From the NCBI RefSeq assembly GCF_015751765.1, contig NZ_JADOTX010000001.1, positions 5,766,001 to 5,830,000 of the forward strand: a stretch of DNA of 64,000 nucleotides, in the 5' to 3' direction. The notes beneath the pieces are model-generated. The model saw nothing but the letters and a program-made list of their open reading frames with translations, was not told the DNA's origin and ran no database searches. Position numbers and translations under genes: made by a program. Positions 15,560-24,616 of the stretch are shown here, piece after piece. How positions within the stretch are numbered: the first letter of the stretch is position 1; every line of letters starts with the position of its first letter. Source of the stretch: Micromonospora ureilytica. GTDB lineage: Bacteria; Actinomycetota; Actinomycetes; Mycobacteriales; Micromonosporaceae.

Positions 15560-18500
15560 GTGACGCTGGCGCTCTACCGCAAGTACCGGCCGCGTACCTT
15601 CGCTGAGGTCATCGGTCAGGAGCACGTGACCGAGCCGCTGTCGCAGGCGCTGCGTAGCGGACGGCTCAACCACGCCTACCTCTTCTCCGGCCCGCGCGGC
15701 TGCGGAAAGACCTCCAGCGCCCGGATCCTGGCCCGCTCTCTCAACTGTGAGCAGGGCCCCACCCCGGAGCCGTGCGGCAAGTGTGAGTCCTGCCGCTCGC
15801 TGGCCACCGACGGCGCCGGTTCGATCGACGTGATCGAGATCGACGCGGCCAGCCACGGTGGTGTCGACGACGCCCGCGAGCTGCGCGAGCGCGCCTTCTT
15901 CGCGCCGGCCAGCAGCCGCTTCAAGATCTACGTCATCGACGAGGCGCACATGGTCTCGACCCAGGGCTTCAACGCCCTGCTCAAACTGGTCGAGGAGCCC
16001 CCGGAGTACGTCAAGTTCATCTTCGCGACGACCGAGCCGGAGAAGGTCCTCGGCACGATCCGCTCGCGCACCCACCACTACCCGTTCCGGCTGATCCCGC
16101 CGAAGGTGCTCCGCCCGTACCTGGAGCAGCTCACCCAGGCCGAGGGCGTCTCCGTCGAGCCGGCGGTCTTCCCGCTGGTGGTCCGCGCCGGTGGCGGCAG
16201 CGCCCGGGACAGCCTCTCCGTGCTCGACCAGCTCATCGCCGGTGCCGGTCCGGAGGGCGTCACTTACGCACGGGCCGCCGCCCTGCTCGGGGTCACCGAC
16301 GCCGCGTTGATCGACGAGATGTGCGACGCGCTGGCCGCCGGGGACGGCGCCGCCGCGTACGCCACCGTCGACCGGGTCGCCGAGGCCGGGCACGACCCGC
16401 GCCGGTTCGCCTCCGACCTGCTGGAACGGCTGCGCGACCTGATCGTGATCCAGCAGGTGCCGGACGCCGCCGCGAAGGGCCTGATCGAGGGCCCGGCCGA
16501 CCAGATCGAGCGGATGGCCGCCCAGGCTTCGCAACTCGGCCCGGCCACGCTGTCCCGCTGCGCCGACATCGTGCACGACGGCCTGGTGGAGATGCGCGGC
16601 ACCACCGCGCCCCGCCTGCTGCTGGAGCTGATCTGCGCCCGGATGCTGCTGCCCGGCGTCGATGACTCCACCGGCGGCCTCCTCCAGCGCCTTGAGCGGA
16701 TGGAACGTCGGCTCACCCTGAGCGGCACCGACGCGCCGTCGGCCGCCGCCGGCTCCGCGCCAACCAACCACCCAGGGGTACGCCCACAGCCAGCCACCCC
16801 GGTCCCGGCTGCCGCCACCCCGGCACCCGCGAACGCCCCGACCTCCGCACCGCCGTGGGCGGTCGACCCGGCGGCGTCCCCGACCCAGAGCGCCGCGGCC
16901 TCGGGCGCTCCCGCCCCGGCCGCTTCGGTCACCGGAGCTCCCGCCTCGCACGCACCCGTCTCGGGCGTGCCGGCCTCGGGCGTGCCGGCCTCGTACGTCT
17001 CGGCGGCCGACTCGCCGATCCCGGCGTCCCCCGGTGCGTCAACTGGGCCGGCACCCGCTGACCAGGCCGTACCCGTCTCGCCCGCCGGGCCGGCCCCGCG
17101 TCGCGTGGTGCCACCGTCGGCGGTGCTGCCCGACCCGGCCACGCCCGCGCCGCCCCGACCGGGGGCACCGCCCGCCGCGCTGGACGCGGTCGCGGTCCGC
17201 CGCGTCTGGCCCGACGTGGTCGGCAAGGTCAACCGGACCAACAAGCGGATCGCCGCCCTGATGCGGGACGCGGTCGTCCGCGAACTCGACGGCGACATGC
17301 TGGTGCTGACCGTGAAGTCCACGGTGCTGGCCAAGATGATGGCCGACCACGCGGCGGTGCTCACCGACGCGCTCTACGAGGAGTTGGGCGGGCGCTGGCA
17401 GATCCGGTGCGAGGTGGCCGGCGAGCGCGGTGGCGTGTCGTTATCCGGCTCAACGCGCTCGCAACCCGCCGCCCGACCCGCCGCGCCGTCCTCCGGGCCG
17501 GACACGCCGCCCGCTGCGACGAACGCCGCGACCCCGGCTGCCGCCGCCGGTCCGACGAGCGCGCCGCCAGCCGCAGCGACCTCGAACCCCGCGCCAAGCT
17601 CGAACGTTGCGTCTGCCTCGAACGTTGCGCCTAGCTCGATCCCCGCGTCAGGCTCGAACCCTGCGCCAAGCTCGAACGTTGCGCCTGGCTCGCACGTTGC
17701 GCCTGGCTCGCACGTTGCGCCTGGCTCGCACGTTGCGCCTGGCTCGCACGTTGCGCCTGGCTCGCACGCTGCGCCTGGCTCGAACCCTTCGTCAGGCTCG
17801 CACGCTGCGTCAGGCTCCAACGTCATGCCGGGCTCGAACCCCGCTCCGGGCTCGAACCCTGCCGGGTCGGGGAGTGTGGCACCTAACGCCCCGAACGCCG
17901 CCGACTCGACGAACGCCCCGTTCACCTCGGCGAACCCGGCCGGCGCTGCCGGCTCGGCTTCGCGCGGCGGTGTTGGCGCGGGTTCTGGTGGTCACGGTGC
18001 CGGTCGGCAGGGTGCGGCGCCGTCCGCCCCGGCGGCGGACGACGAGGGCGACTGGCCGGAGGCGGCTCGCCCCGGCGGCGGCGCTCCCGCCGTCGAGGCG
18101 ACGGATGACGAGGACTGGCCTGAGGCCGCCCGTCCGGGCGGAGCCTCGGCCGGAAACGAGTCGAGCCCCCACTCTGCACCGGCGTCGACTGGCGCGAACG
18201 GCAGCGCCACGATCGGGAGCGCCGGAAGCGGCAGCGGCACCAACGGCATTGGCACCAACGGCGGTGGTACCAACGGCGGTAGCGCGAACGGTGGCGGCGC
18301 GAACGGCACCGGACCGGGCGGTTCGGGCGGTCCCGGGACAGCGGCCGGTGGCGGTAAGCCGGGCGGGCGGGGTAACCCGACACCGGCGGCCCGGCAGCCG
18401 GCGACAGCCGGTGGTGCCCCGGTGAGCAGCGCCATCGCCGCGGCTCGCGCGGCGGCGGCGGGGCGCGGTGCGCGTACCGGAGCGGCAGCCCGGCCCGTCG

Positions 18501-18745
18501 CGGACGCCGAATGGGCCGGCGAGCCGCCCTACGACCCGGACTTCGACGGCCCGGCGCGGGCCGGCCGGCCCGGCGGCGCGGCACCGGCGGCGGCCCCGGC
18601 CTTCGAGGGGTTCGACCCGGGCGACGAGCCGTTGGACGAGATCATCGACGAGAAGACGGCGCGGGAGTCGAGCGAGGAGCAGGCGGTACGGCTGCTCCGG
18701 GAAACCTTCGGCGCCGAGAAGATCAACGAGATCGACGCCCGCTAA
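15560..18745 (+). CDS. dnaX: DNA polymerase III subunits gamma and tau (clamp-loader ATPase)
   Basis: 1061 residues from the GTG at 15560 (VTLALYRKYRPRTFAEVIGQ), preceded by gagaggaggcgg. The AAA+ core shows Walker A GPRGCGKTS, a zinc module of four Cys (C..CGKC..C), Walker B with the DEAH-like IDEAH, and the SRC-type arginine finger (TIRSRTHHY). Domain III runs to about residue 390 and a further folded region lies near 550-640 (the VWPDVVGKVN segment). The remainder is a very long Ala/Pro/Ser/Gly linker, including a tandem-repeat array, before a conserved acidic tail (RLLRETFGAEKINEIDAR). Most DnaX proteins are 600-850 residues, so this one is unusually long. No frameshift signal for a separate gamma form is visible. 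Confidence 0.95.
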   Translation: MTLALYRKYRPRTFAEVIGQEHVTEPLSQALRSGRLNHAYLFSGPRGCGKTSSARILARSLNCEQGPTPEPCGKCESCRSLATDGAGSIDVIEIDAASHGGVDDARELRERAFFAPASSRFKIYVIDEAHMVSTQGFNALLKLVEEPPEYVKFIFATTEPEKVLGTIRSRTHHYPFRLIPPKVLRPYLEQLTQAEGVSVEPAVFPLVVRAGGGSARDSLSVLDQLIAGAGPEGVTYARAAALLGVTDAALIDEMCDALAAGDGAAAYATVDRVAEAGHDPRRFASDLLERLRDLIVIQQVPDAAAKGLIEGPADQIERMAAQASQLGPATLSRCADIVHDGLVEMRGTTAPRLLLELICARMLLPGVDDSTGGLLQRLERMERRLTLSGTDAPSAAAGSAPTNHPGVRPQPATPVPAAATPAPANAPTSAPPWAVDPAASPTQSAAASGAPAPAASVTGAPASHAPVSGVPASGVPASYVSAADSPIPASPGASTGPAPADQAVPVSPAGPAPRRVVPPSAVLPDPATPAPPRPGAPPAALDAVAVRRVWPDVVGKVNRTNKRIAALMRDAVVRELDGDMLVLTVKSTVLAKMMADHAAVLTDALYEELGGRWQIRCEVAGERGGVSLSGSTRSQPAARPAAPSSGPDTPPAATNAATPAAAAGPTSAPPAAATSNPAPSSNVASASNVAPSSIPASGSNPAPSSNVAPGSHVAPGSHVAPGSHVAPGSHVAPGSHAAPGSNPSSGSHAASGSNVMPGSNPAPGSNPAGSGSVAPNAPNAADSTNAPFTSANPAGAAGSASRGGVGAGSGGHGAGRQGAAPSAPAADDEGDWPEAARPGGGAPAVEATDDEDWPEAARPGGASAGNESSPHSAPASTGANGSATIGSAGSGSGTNGIGTNGGGTNGGSANGGGANGTGPGGSGGPGTAAGGGKPGGRGNPTPAARQPATAGGAPVSSAIAAARAAAAGRGARTGAAARPVADAEWAGEPPYDPDFDGPARAGRPGGAAPAAAPAFEGFDPGDEPLDEIIDEKTARESSEEQAVRLLRETFGAEKINEIDAR
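17573..17860 (+). repeat. In-frame 18-bp minisatellite in dnaX
   Basis: Sixteen 18-bp units (17573-17860), each encoding a six-residue APGSHV-like motif. Four consecutive units (17681-17752) are identical, gcgcctggctcgcacgtt; those on either side are progressively degenerate (for example gcgccaagctcgaacgtt and gcgtcaggctcgaaccct). All units keep frame. Identical central units point to recent slippage or unequal exchange. Confidence 0.92.
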
Positions 18746-18758
18746 CAGCCCCGACTCG

Positions 18759-18830
18759 GCGATCTTGCAGTTTCGGTCGTCGTCTTGCGAAGAATGCCCC
18801 CTTATGTCGAGGCAGAAAGTGCAAGATCGC
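18759..18830. repeat. 71-bp palindromic element, copy 1
   Basis: Arms gcgatcttgcagtttc (18759-18774) and gaaagtgcaagatcgc (18815-18830) pair with one G-G mismatch. The central part is homologous, in reverse orientation, to the copy at 37977 (shared aagacgacgaccgaaa). It lies between dnaX and the convergent DUF998 gene and contributes the last codons and the stop of that gene. Confidence 0.85.
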
Positions 18831-19473
18831 GCAGGGGAGGGGGTTCGGCTAGCAGGACTCCCAGGGCGCAGGCCCAGAGGGGGAAGGGTAGGACGGCTAG
18901 GCGTTCCATGCCTCCTACACCGATCCCGACGCCTTGCTGGGCGAAGAACAGCACAGTCCCGGCCAGCGCGATTAGCCCGGCGGTGAGGGTGAGCGGTCGC
19001 CAGCGGCCGAGCGTCGTGCTGTGCGGAGCGAAGCCGGCGAGGAGTAGGCCGACGTTGCCCATCCCCATGATCAGGAATGCGCCGAGGACGTGCAGGTTCT
19101 CGTCCACGTCGGCCGGGTAGACGGCTGCGAGGGCGTATCCGCCGGTGGCCAGCAGTAGGAGCGTCTGGGCCGAGCGCACCACACCGCCGCGACCGAGGAT
19201 CCGCCAGGTCAGCAGGAGCCCGACGGCGAGCAGTACGGCGGTGGCCAGCATCGCGGTGTTCATGAGTGGGTGCCACGGCGAGCAGACGTAGCGGGGGCGG
19301 GTGGTGTCCCAGACGCCGCAGTGGGCGTTGCCGAGGTCGCTGATGTTGTGGGTGGCCCAGCTGTAGGTGGGCTCGCGCCACCGCAGCCCGCTGATCAGGC
19401 TGGCGACGAGGAAGATGGGCGCGGCCGCGAGCCAGCACAGCGCGCCGACCCGGCCGGTGCGGTTGAGGTTCAT
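18802..19473 (-). CDS. DUF998 family membrane protein
   Basis: 223 residues, ATG at 19473. Six hydrophobic segments are readable (about 9-29, 55-80, 92-112, 122-145, 150-170 and 185-205). Motifs typical of DUF998 are SWATHNISDLGN near the first loop and a conserved His/Cys-bearing loop (CSPWHPLMN). The function of the family is unknown. The gene interrupts the usual dnaX-ybaB-recR order on the opposite strand. The final residues DLALSAST and the TAA come from the 71-bp repeat element (18802-18830), which suggests that the element landed in or replaced the original 3' end. Confidence 0.85.
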   Translation of the reverse strand: MNLNRTGRVGALCWLAAAPIFLVASLISGLRWREPTYSWATHNISDLGNAHCGVWDTTRPRYVCSPWHPLMNTAMLATAVLLAVGLLLTWRILGRGGVVRSAQTLLLLATGGYALAAVYPADVDENLHVLGAFLIMGMGNVGLLLAGFAPHSTTLGRWRPLTLTAGLIALAGTVLFFAQQGVGIGVGGMERLAVLPFPLWACALGVLLAEPPPLRDLALSAST

Positions 19474-19603
19474 GACACGAGCAGACCAGTGCGGCGGCTC
19501 CCAGCGCACTACCAGCAGATGGCCGGTTCGGGGTAGGGGTAGCCGTACCCAAGGCTCGGCGTGGGCGGGACGAACCGGGCGGGGCGAGGTCGGTCCCAGC
19601 GGA

Positions 19604-19609
19604 TAGGCT
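19604..19609 (+). promoter_or_regulatory. -10 box for ybaB-recR
   Basis: TAGGCT, identical to the ffs -10. It would start a transcript at about 19616, giving a 35-nt leader that carries agaaggag before the ybaB GTG. Confidence 0.5.
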
Positions 19610-19650
19610 GAGCGGCGGTCGAGCAGACGAGTGTGAGAAGGAGCCATCCC

Positions 19651-19983
19651 GTGCGCCCAGGTGGACAGCCGAACATGCAGCAGATGCTGAAGCAGGCGCA
19701 GAAGATGCAGCAGCAGATCGCCGCCGCCCAGGCCGAGCTGGCCGAGGCCGAGCTGACCGGCACCGCCGGTGGCGGGCTGGTCACCGCGACCGTCTCCGGC
19801 TCCGGCGAGCTGAAGGCCATCAAGATCGACCCGAAGGCCGTCGACCCGGACGACGTGGAGACGCTGGAGGATCTGGTCGTCGCGGCCGTGCACAACGCCG
19901 CCGAGGCGGCCCGAGAGTTGACCGAGCGCAAGATGGGCCCGGTCGCCGGCGGCATGGGCGGCCTCGGCCTGCCCGGTTTCTGA
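19651..19983 (+). CDS. YbaB/EbfC family nucleoid-associated protein
   Basis: 110 residues. The GTG at 19651 has agaaggag seven bases upstream; the ATG at 19633 lies before that site. The [22 protein letters not shown] helix is the family hallmark, followed by [25 protein letters not shown] (the beta arm that contacts DNA as a dimer). It is thought to bind DNA and to work with RecR in recombination repair; recR follows after 8 bp. Gly/Met-rich C-terminal tail. Confidence 0.93.
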   Translation: MRPGGQPNMQQMLKQAQKMQQQIAAAQAELAEAELTGTAGGGLVTATVSGSGELKAIKIDPKAVDPDDVETLEDLVVAAVHNAAEAARELTERKMGPVAGGMGGLGLPGF

Positions 19984-19991
19984 GCCGGCAG

Positions 19992-20585
19992 ATGTACGAA
20001 GGTGCCATCCAGGATCTGATCGACGAGCTGGGTCGGCTGCCGGGCGTGGGCCCGAAGAGCGCTCAGCGGATCGCGTTCTACGTCCTGTCGGCGGATCCGG
20101 CCGACGTCAACCGGCTGGCCGGCGCGCTGCGCAAGGTCAAGGAGCTGGTGCGGTTCTGCACGACCTGTTACAACGTGGCCGAGTCCGAGCAGTGCCGGAT
20201 CTGCCGCGACCCGCGCCGCACCGACGAGGTGCTGTGCGTGGTGGAGGAGCCCAAGGACGTGGTGGCGGTCGAGCGGACGGGTGAGTTCCGCGGTCGCTAC
20301 CACGTGCTGGGCGGGGCGATCAATCCGCTGGAGGGGATCGGCCCCGACAACCTGCGCATCCGGGAGCTGATGACCCGGTTGAGCGGTGGGGAGGTGCGGG
20401 AGTTGATCCTCGCCACCGACCCGAACACCGAGGGCGAGGCGACCGCCACCTACCTGGCGCTGATGGTGAAGCCGATGGGCATCTCGGTGACCCGGCTGGC
20501 CAGTGGGCTGCCGGTCGGCGGCGATCTGGAGTACGCCGACGAGATCACCCTCGGTCGGGCGTTCGAGGGGCGCCGGGCCGTCTGA
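19992..20585 (+). CDS. recR: Recombination mediator protein RecR
   Basis: 197 residues, the standard length. It has an N-terminal helix-hairpin-helix ([24 protein letters not shown]), a zinc finger with four Cys (CTTCYNV...CRIC), a Toprim domain ([27 protein letters not shown]) and a C-terminal Walker-like loop. It works with RecF/RecO to load RecA on gapped DNA. It forms an operon with ybaB. Confidence 0.96.
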   Translation: MYEGAIQDLIDELGRLPGVGPKSAQRIAFYVLSADPADVNRLAGALRKVKELVRFCTTCYNVAESEQCRICRDPRRTDEVLCVVEEPKDVVAVERTGEFRGRYHVLGGAINPLEGIGPDNLRIRELMTRLSGGEVRELILATDPNTEGEATATYLALMVKPMGISVTRLASGLPVGGDLEYADEITLGRAFEGRRAV

Positions 20586-20898
20586 TTCCCTGACGTACGG
20601 CCGGTGGCCGGCACCCGGGTGGGTGCCGGCCACCGCTGTGTCTCTGCCCGGAAATGATCTGACACCTGTCCCCTCATCGGGGCTGTTCGACGTAACAGTT
20701 CGGCATCGCGGATGCAGATTGATCGGTTTTTGCCGCTGTTTACCTAAGAATCGAATGCCAAGCGGCGGTTGAGGCACGATTCGATACCAACCGTCTACCC
20801 GGCGGTTTCCGGGTGGACGGATCGGGAGCTATGGTCACCGCCATCGGTGACCCCTGTCACCACGTTGTCCGTACCCCCAAGGACGAGGTGAAGCACAC
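20586..20898. other. 313-bp intergenic region between recR and the peptide transporter
   Basis: No coding region. A perfect 14-bp hairpin follows recR (20603-20634). A possible promoter for the transporter is TTGATC (20719-20724), 16-nt spacer, TACCTA (20741-20746), which would leave a 5' leader of about 145 nt. Within that leader a small hairpin (acccggcggtttccgggt) is visible near 20797-20814. Confidence 0.5.
20603..20634 (+). terminator. recR terminator
   Basis: ggtggccggcaccc (20603-20616) pairs perfectly with gggtgccggccacc (20621-20634) across a gggt loop. No T-run follows, as is common for high-GC terminators. Confidence 0.75.
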
Positions 20899-22560
20899 AT
20901 GCGTGCACCCAGGCCGAAGGTCGCGATCGCGGCCATCGCGGTCGCGGCCCTCGCGGTAGCAGGCTGCGCCGAGAGCAACCGCGACGACAAATCCGGCGGT
21001 AGCAAGAAGGACACCCTCGTCTTCGGCGTCGCCGGAGACCCGAAGGTGCTCGACCCGAGCTTCGCCAGCGACGGTGAGTCGCTGCGCGTGGCGCGTCAGG
21101 TCTTCGAGACCCTGGTCCGACCGGAGGAGGGTGGCACGAAGGTCACCCCCGGCCTGGCCGAGTCCTGGACCCCGGACGCCGCCGGCACCACCTGGACCTT
21201 CAAGCTCCGCTCGGGCGTGAAGTTCCACGACGGCACCGACTTCAACGCCGAGGCCGTCTGCGTCAACTTCAACCGCTGGTACAACGCCAAGGGCCTCATG
21301 CAGAGCCCGGACGTGACCGCGTACTGGCAGGACGTCATGGGCGGCTTCGCCAAGAACGAGAACGCGGATCTCCCGCCGAGTCTCTTCAAGTCCTGCGCCG
21401 CCAAGGACGCCACCACTGTGGACCTGTCCTTCACCCGGGTCTCCAGCAAGATCCCGGCCGCGCTGATGCTCCCCTCGTTCTCCATCCACAGCCCGAAGGC
21501 GCTGCAGGAGTTCGACGCGAGCAACGTCGCGGGCACCGCCGAGGACATCAAGTACCCGGCGTACGCGACGGAGCACCCGACCGGCACCGGCCCGTTCAAG
21601 TTCAAGACCTGGGACGTCGCCAACAAGACGCTGACCCTGGAGCGCAACGAGGACTACTCGGGCGCCAAGGCCAAGCTGAAGACCCTCATCTTCAAGACGA
21701 TCTCGGATGAGAACGCCCGCAAGCAGGCGCTGCGCTCCGGTGACATCCAGGGCTACGACCTGGTTGGCCCGGCCGACGTCGAGCCGCTGAAGTCCGAGGG
21801 CTTCAACATGCTCACGCGCCCGGCGTTCAACGTGCTCTACCTGGCGATGAACCAGAAGGGCAACCCGAAGCTCGCCGACATCCGTGTCCGGCAGGCCATC
21901 GCGTACGCCCTGAACCGTCAGCAGCTGGTCACCTCCAAGCTGCCGCCGGGAGCCAAGGTCGCCGACAACTTCATGCCGGACACCGTCGAGGGCTGGAACG
22001 GTGACGTCACGAAGTACACCTACGACCCGGCCAAGGCGAAGGCGCTGCTGGCCGAGGCCGGAGCGTCGAACCTGACGCTGAAGTTCCACTACCCGACCGA
22101 GGTCACCCGGCCGTACATGCCGAACCCGAAGGACATCTTCGAGTTGCTCTCGGCGGACCTGAAGGCCGTTGGCATCACCGTCGAGGCGATCCCGCTGAAG
22201 TGGAGCCCGGACTACCTGAACGCCACCACCTCGGGTAGCAAGCACGACATCCACTTCCTGGGCTGGACCGGTGACTACGGCGACGCCTACAACTTCATCG
22301 GCACCTTCTTCGACCGGCCGAAGGACGAGTGGGGCTTCAACAACAAGGCCCTGTTCGACCAGTTCAAGGACGCGGACAGCACCGCTGACATCGCGGCCCG
22401 GACCGAGAAGTACAAGGCCCTGAACAAGTCCGTGATGGAGTTCCTGCCCGGTGTGCCGATCTCGCACTCGCCGCCGGCGATCGTGTTCGGCAAGGACGTG
22501 ACCGGCGTCAAGGCGAGCCCGCTCACCGACGAGCGGTACGCGACCGCCGAGTTCAAGTAA
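20899..22560 (+). CDS. Peptide ABC transporter substrate-binding lipoprotein
   Basis: 553 residues of the SBP_bac_5 family (DppA/OppA). A signal peptide with lipobox VAGC places the lipidated Cys at residue 23. Family motifs: KDTLVFGVAGDPKVLDPSF at the start of the mature domain, and FKLRSGVKFHDGTDFNAEAV. It captures di- or oligopeptides outside the membrane and delivers them to the two permeases that follow. A strong hairpin between this gene and the next (22586-22618) probably makes the binding protein more abundant than the rest of the transporter. Confidence 0.94.
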   Translation: MRAPRPKVAIAAIAVAALAVAGCAESNRDDKSGGSKKDTLVFGVAGDPKVLDPSFASDGESLRVARQVFETLVRPEEGGTKVTPGLAESWTPDAAGTTWTFKLRSGVKFHDGTDFNAEAVCVNFNRWYNAKGLMQSPDVTAYWQDVMGGFAKNENADLPPSLFKSCAAKDATTVDLSFTRVSSKIPAALMLPSFSIHSPKALQEFDASNVAGTAEDIKYPAYATEHPTGTGPFKFKTWDVANKTLTLERNEDYSGAKAKLKTLIFKTISDENARKQALRSGDIQGYDLVGPADVEPLKSEGFNMLTRPAFNVLYLAMNQKGNPKLADIRVRQAIAYALNRQQLVTSKLPPGAKVADNFMPDTVEGWNGDVTKYTYDPAKAKALLAEAGASNLTLKFHYPTEVTRPYMPNPKDIFELLSADLKAVGITVEAIPLKWSPDYLNATTSGSKHDIHFLGWTGDYGDAYNFIGTFFDRPKDEWGFNNKALFDQFKDADSTADIAARTEKYKALNKSVMEFLPGVPISHSPPAIVFGKDVTGVKASPLTDERYATAEFK

Positions 22561-22585
22561 GTCCTGATCTGACGCAGCAAGGAAC

Positions 22586-22618
22586 GCGGGCGGGCGCTGT
22601 CGCACAGCGCCCGCCCGC
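22586..22618 (+). terminator. Intra-operon hairpin after the binding-protein gene
   Basis: A perfect 15-bp stem, gcgggcgggcgctgt (22586-22600) with acagcgcccgcccgc (22604-22618), and a 3-nt loop, in the 85-bp gap before the first permease. It fits partial termination or 3' protection of the binding-protein mRNA. Confidence 0.75.
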
Positions 22619-22645
22619 AACCCTCCGCACCCCTTCGAGGCCGCC

Positions 22646-23650
22646 GTGTTCCGGTTCATCGTCAGGCGCCTGCTTCAGCTGATACCCACGCTGTTCGGGC
22701 TCTCCCTCCTGCTCTTCATCTGGCTCCGCCGACTCCCCGGCGGCCCCGAGACCGCCATTCTCGGCGAGCGCGGCACACCCGAGATGCGGGCCGCGATCCG
22801 CCGCAACATGGGGCTCGACGAGCCCATCCTGGTGCAGTACGGCCGTTTCGTACGGCGGATGATCAAGCTCGACCTGGGCACCTCGACCTCCACCAAGCGG
22901 GCGGTCACCACGGAGTTCATCGAGCGTTTCCCCGGCACCGTCGAGCTGACCATCACCGCGATGATCATCGCCATCGGCGTTGGCATCCCGCTGGGCTACC
23001 TGGCGGCCCGTCGTCGCGGCCGTTTCCTGGACCACGCGTCCGTGGGCGGCTCGCTGATCGGCATCTGCATCCCGGTCTTCTTCCTGGGCTACGTGCTCAA
23101 AGCGATCTTCTCGGAGAACCTGCACTGGTTCCCGTCCAGCGGCCGGCAGGACCCGACTCTCGGGGCGACCCGGGTCACCAACTTCTTCGTCCTGGACGGG
23201 TTGATGACCCGTGAGTGGGACGCCGCAGCCGACGCCCTCTGGCATCTGGTGTTGCCCAGCATTGCGCTGGCCAGCATCCCGCTGGCGATCATCGTCCGGA
23301 TCACCCGGGCGAGCGTGCTGGAGGTGCTGAACGAGGACTTCGTGCGAACCGCCGAGGCAAAGGGCCTGACCCAGCAGACGGTTCGTCGCCGGCACGTCCT
23401 GCGCAACGCCATGCTGCCGGTCGCCACCTCGATCGGTCTGCTCGCGGGCGGCCTGCTCTCGGGCGCGGTGCTGACCGAGACCGTCTTCGCCTTCAGCGGC
23501 ATCGGAGCGTTCGTCGCCGAGGCCATCGGCCAACGCGACTATCCGGTGCTGATGGGCTTCATTCTGATCATCGCGGTGGTGTACGTGCTGGTGAACCTGC
23601 TGGTCGATCTCTCCTACAGCTTCATCGACCCGAGGGTGAGGGTGCGATGA
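22646..23650 (+). CDS. Peptide ABC transporter permease, DppB-like
   Basis: 334 residues beginning MFRFIVRRLLQLIPTLFGLSLL, the classic DppB/OppB start, from a GTG at 22646. Six membrane helices. The EAA loop that docks the ATPase is in the block RTAEAKGLTQQTVRRRHVLRNAMLPV. Its stop overlaps the start of the next permease gene by 4 bp (ATGA, 23647-23650). Confidence 0.94.
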   Translation: MFRFIVRRLLQLIPTLFGLSLLLFIWLRRLPGGPETAILGERGTPEMRAAIRRNMGLDEPILVQYGRFVRRMIKLDLGTSTSTKRAVTTEFIERFPGTVELTITAMIIAIGVGIPLGYLAARRRGRFLDHASVGGSLIGICIPVFFLGYVLKAIFSENLHWFPSSGRQDPTLGATRVTNFFVLDGLMTREWDAAADALWHLVLPSIALASIPLAIIVRITRASVLEVLNEDFVRTAEAKGLTQQTVRRRHVLRNAMLPVATSIGLLAGGLLSGAVLTETVFAFSGIGAFVAEAIGQRDYPVLMGFILIIAVVYVLVNLLVDLSYSFIDPRVRVR

Positions 23651-24609
23651 CACTCAGCCCAGGCAAGAAGCGCGAAAAGATCGACCGGCTCTCCGAGTTG
23701 GCCGCCCGTGACGACGAGCGGGGTGTCAGCCTCTGGCAGGAGGCGTTCCGCCGGCTGCGCGGTAACCCGGCCGCGATCGTCGGCGCCGTCATCCTGGCGC
23801 TCTTCGTGCTGGTCGCGGTGGTCGGCCCGTTCCTCGTGCCGTACGCGGCGACGGACACGATCGGCATCCGGGAGGGGCTGATCAAGCCGGGTGTCATCCC
23901 CGGCCCGACCGGTGAGCACTGGTTCGGTTACGACCACCAGGGCCGGGACGAGTTCAGCCGGATGATCGTGGGTGCCCGTCAGACCCTGCTGGTCGGCGTG
24001 GTCTCCACCCTGATCGGTCTGGCGATCGGCGCCCTGATCGGTGGCGTCTCCGGCGCCGCGGCGGGTCTCGGTGGCCGGTGGGGGCGGTGGATCGACACCA
24101 CCCTGATGCGCTTCATCGACATGCTGCTGGCGATGCCGAGCCTGCTGCTGGCGGTGAGCATCGCAGCTCTGCTCGGGGCCAGCCTGACCACTGTGATGAT
24201 CGCGGTCGGTGTGGTCTCGGTGCCGGTGTTCGCCCGGCTGCTGCGCGGCTCGATGATCTCCCAGGCCAACAGTGACTACGTGCTGGCGGCGACCTCGCTC
24301 GGCGTGAAGAAGTCGAAGATCGCGCTGACCCACGTGGTGCCGAACTCGCTCGCCCCGGTGATCGTGCAGGCCACGTTGACCCTGGCCACCGCGATCATCG
24401 AGGCTGCGGCGCTCTCCTTCCTCGGCCTCGGCAATCCGGACACCGCCGTGCCGGAGTGGGGGGTCATGCTCGCCGACGCGCAGCAGTACCTCGGCATCCG
24501 GCCGTCACTGGCGATCTATCCGGCCGTCGCGATCATCATCACCGCGCTCGGTTTCACCCTGCTGGGTGAGGCGATGCGTGAGGCCCTCGACCCGAAGCTG
24601 CGGAAGTAG
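23647..24609 (+). CDS. Peptide ABC transporter permease, DppC-like
   Basis: 320 residues from the ATG at 23647, which overlaps the upstream stop; the longer frame upstream is antisense-like noise inside dppB. An N-terminal cytoplasmic extension (about 40 residues) precedes six membrane helices. The DppC hallmark FGYDHQGRDEFSRMIVGARQTL and the EAA loop YVLAATSLGVKKSKIALTHVVPN are present. Confidence 0.94.
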   Translation: MTLSPGKKREKIDRLSELAARDDERGVSLWQEAFRRLRGNPAAIVGAVILALFVLVAVVGPFLVPYAATDTIGIREGLIKPGVIPGPTGEHWFGYDHQGRDEFSRMIVGARQTLLVGVVSTLIGLAIGALIGGVSGAAAGLGGRWGRWIDTTLMRFIDMLLAMPSLLLAVSIAALLGASLTTVMIAVGVVSVPVFARLLRGSMISQANSDYVLAATSLGVKKSKIALTHVVPNSLAPVIVQATLTLATAIIEAAALSFLGLGNPDTAVPEWGVMLADAQQYLGIRPSLAIYPAVAIIITALGFTLLGEAMREALDPKLRK

Positions 24610-24616
24610 GCCCGTA

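Noticed and set aside
17573..17860. Possible CRISPR-like array
   Set aside because: Units are 18 bp with no unique spacers, stay in frame and lie inside dnaX.
20857..22659. A 600-codon minus-strand open frame opposite the peptide-binding protein
   Set aside because: No domain pattern; the plus-strand frame has the lipobox and family motifs.
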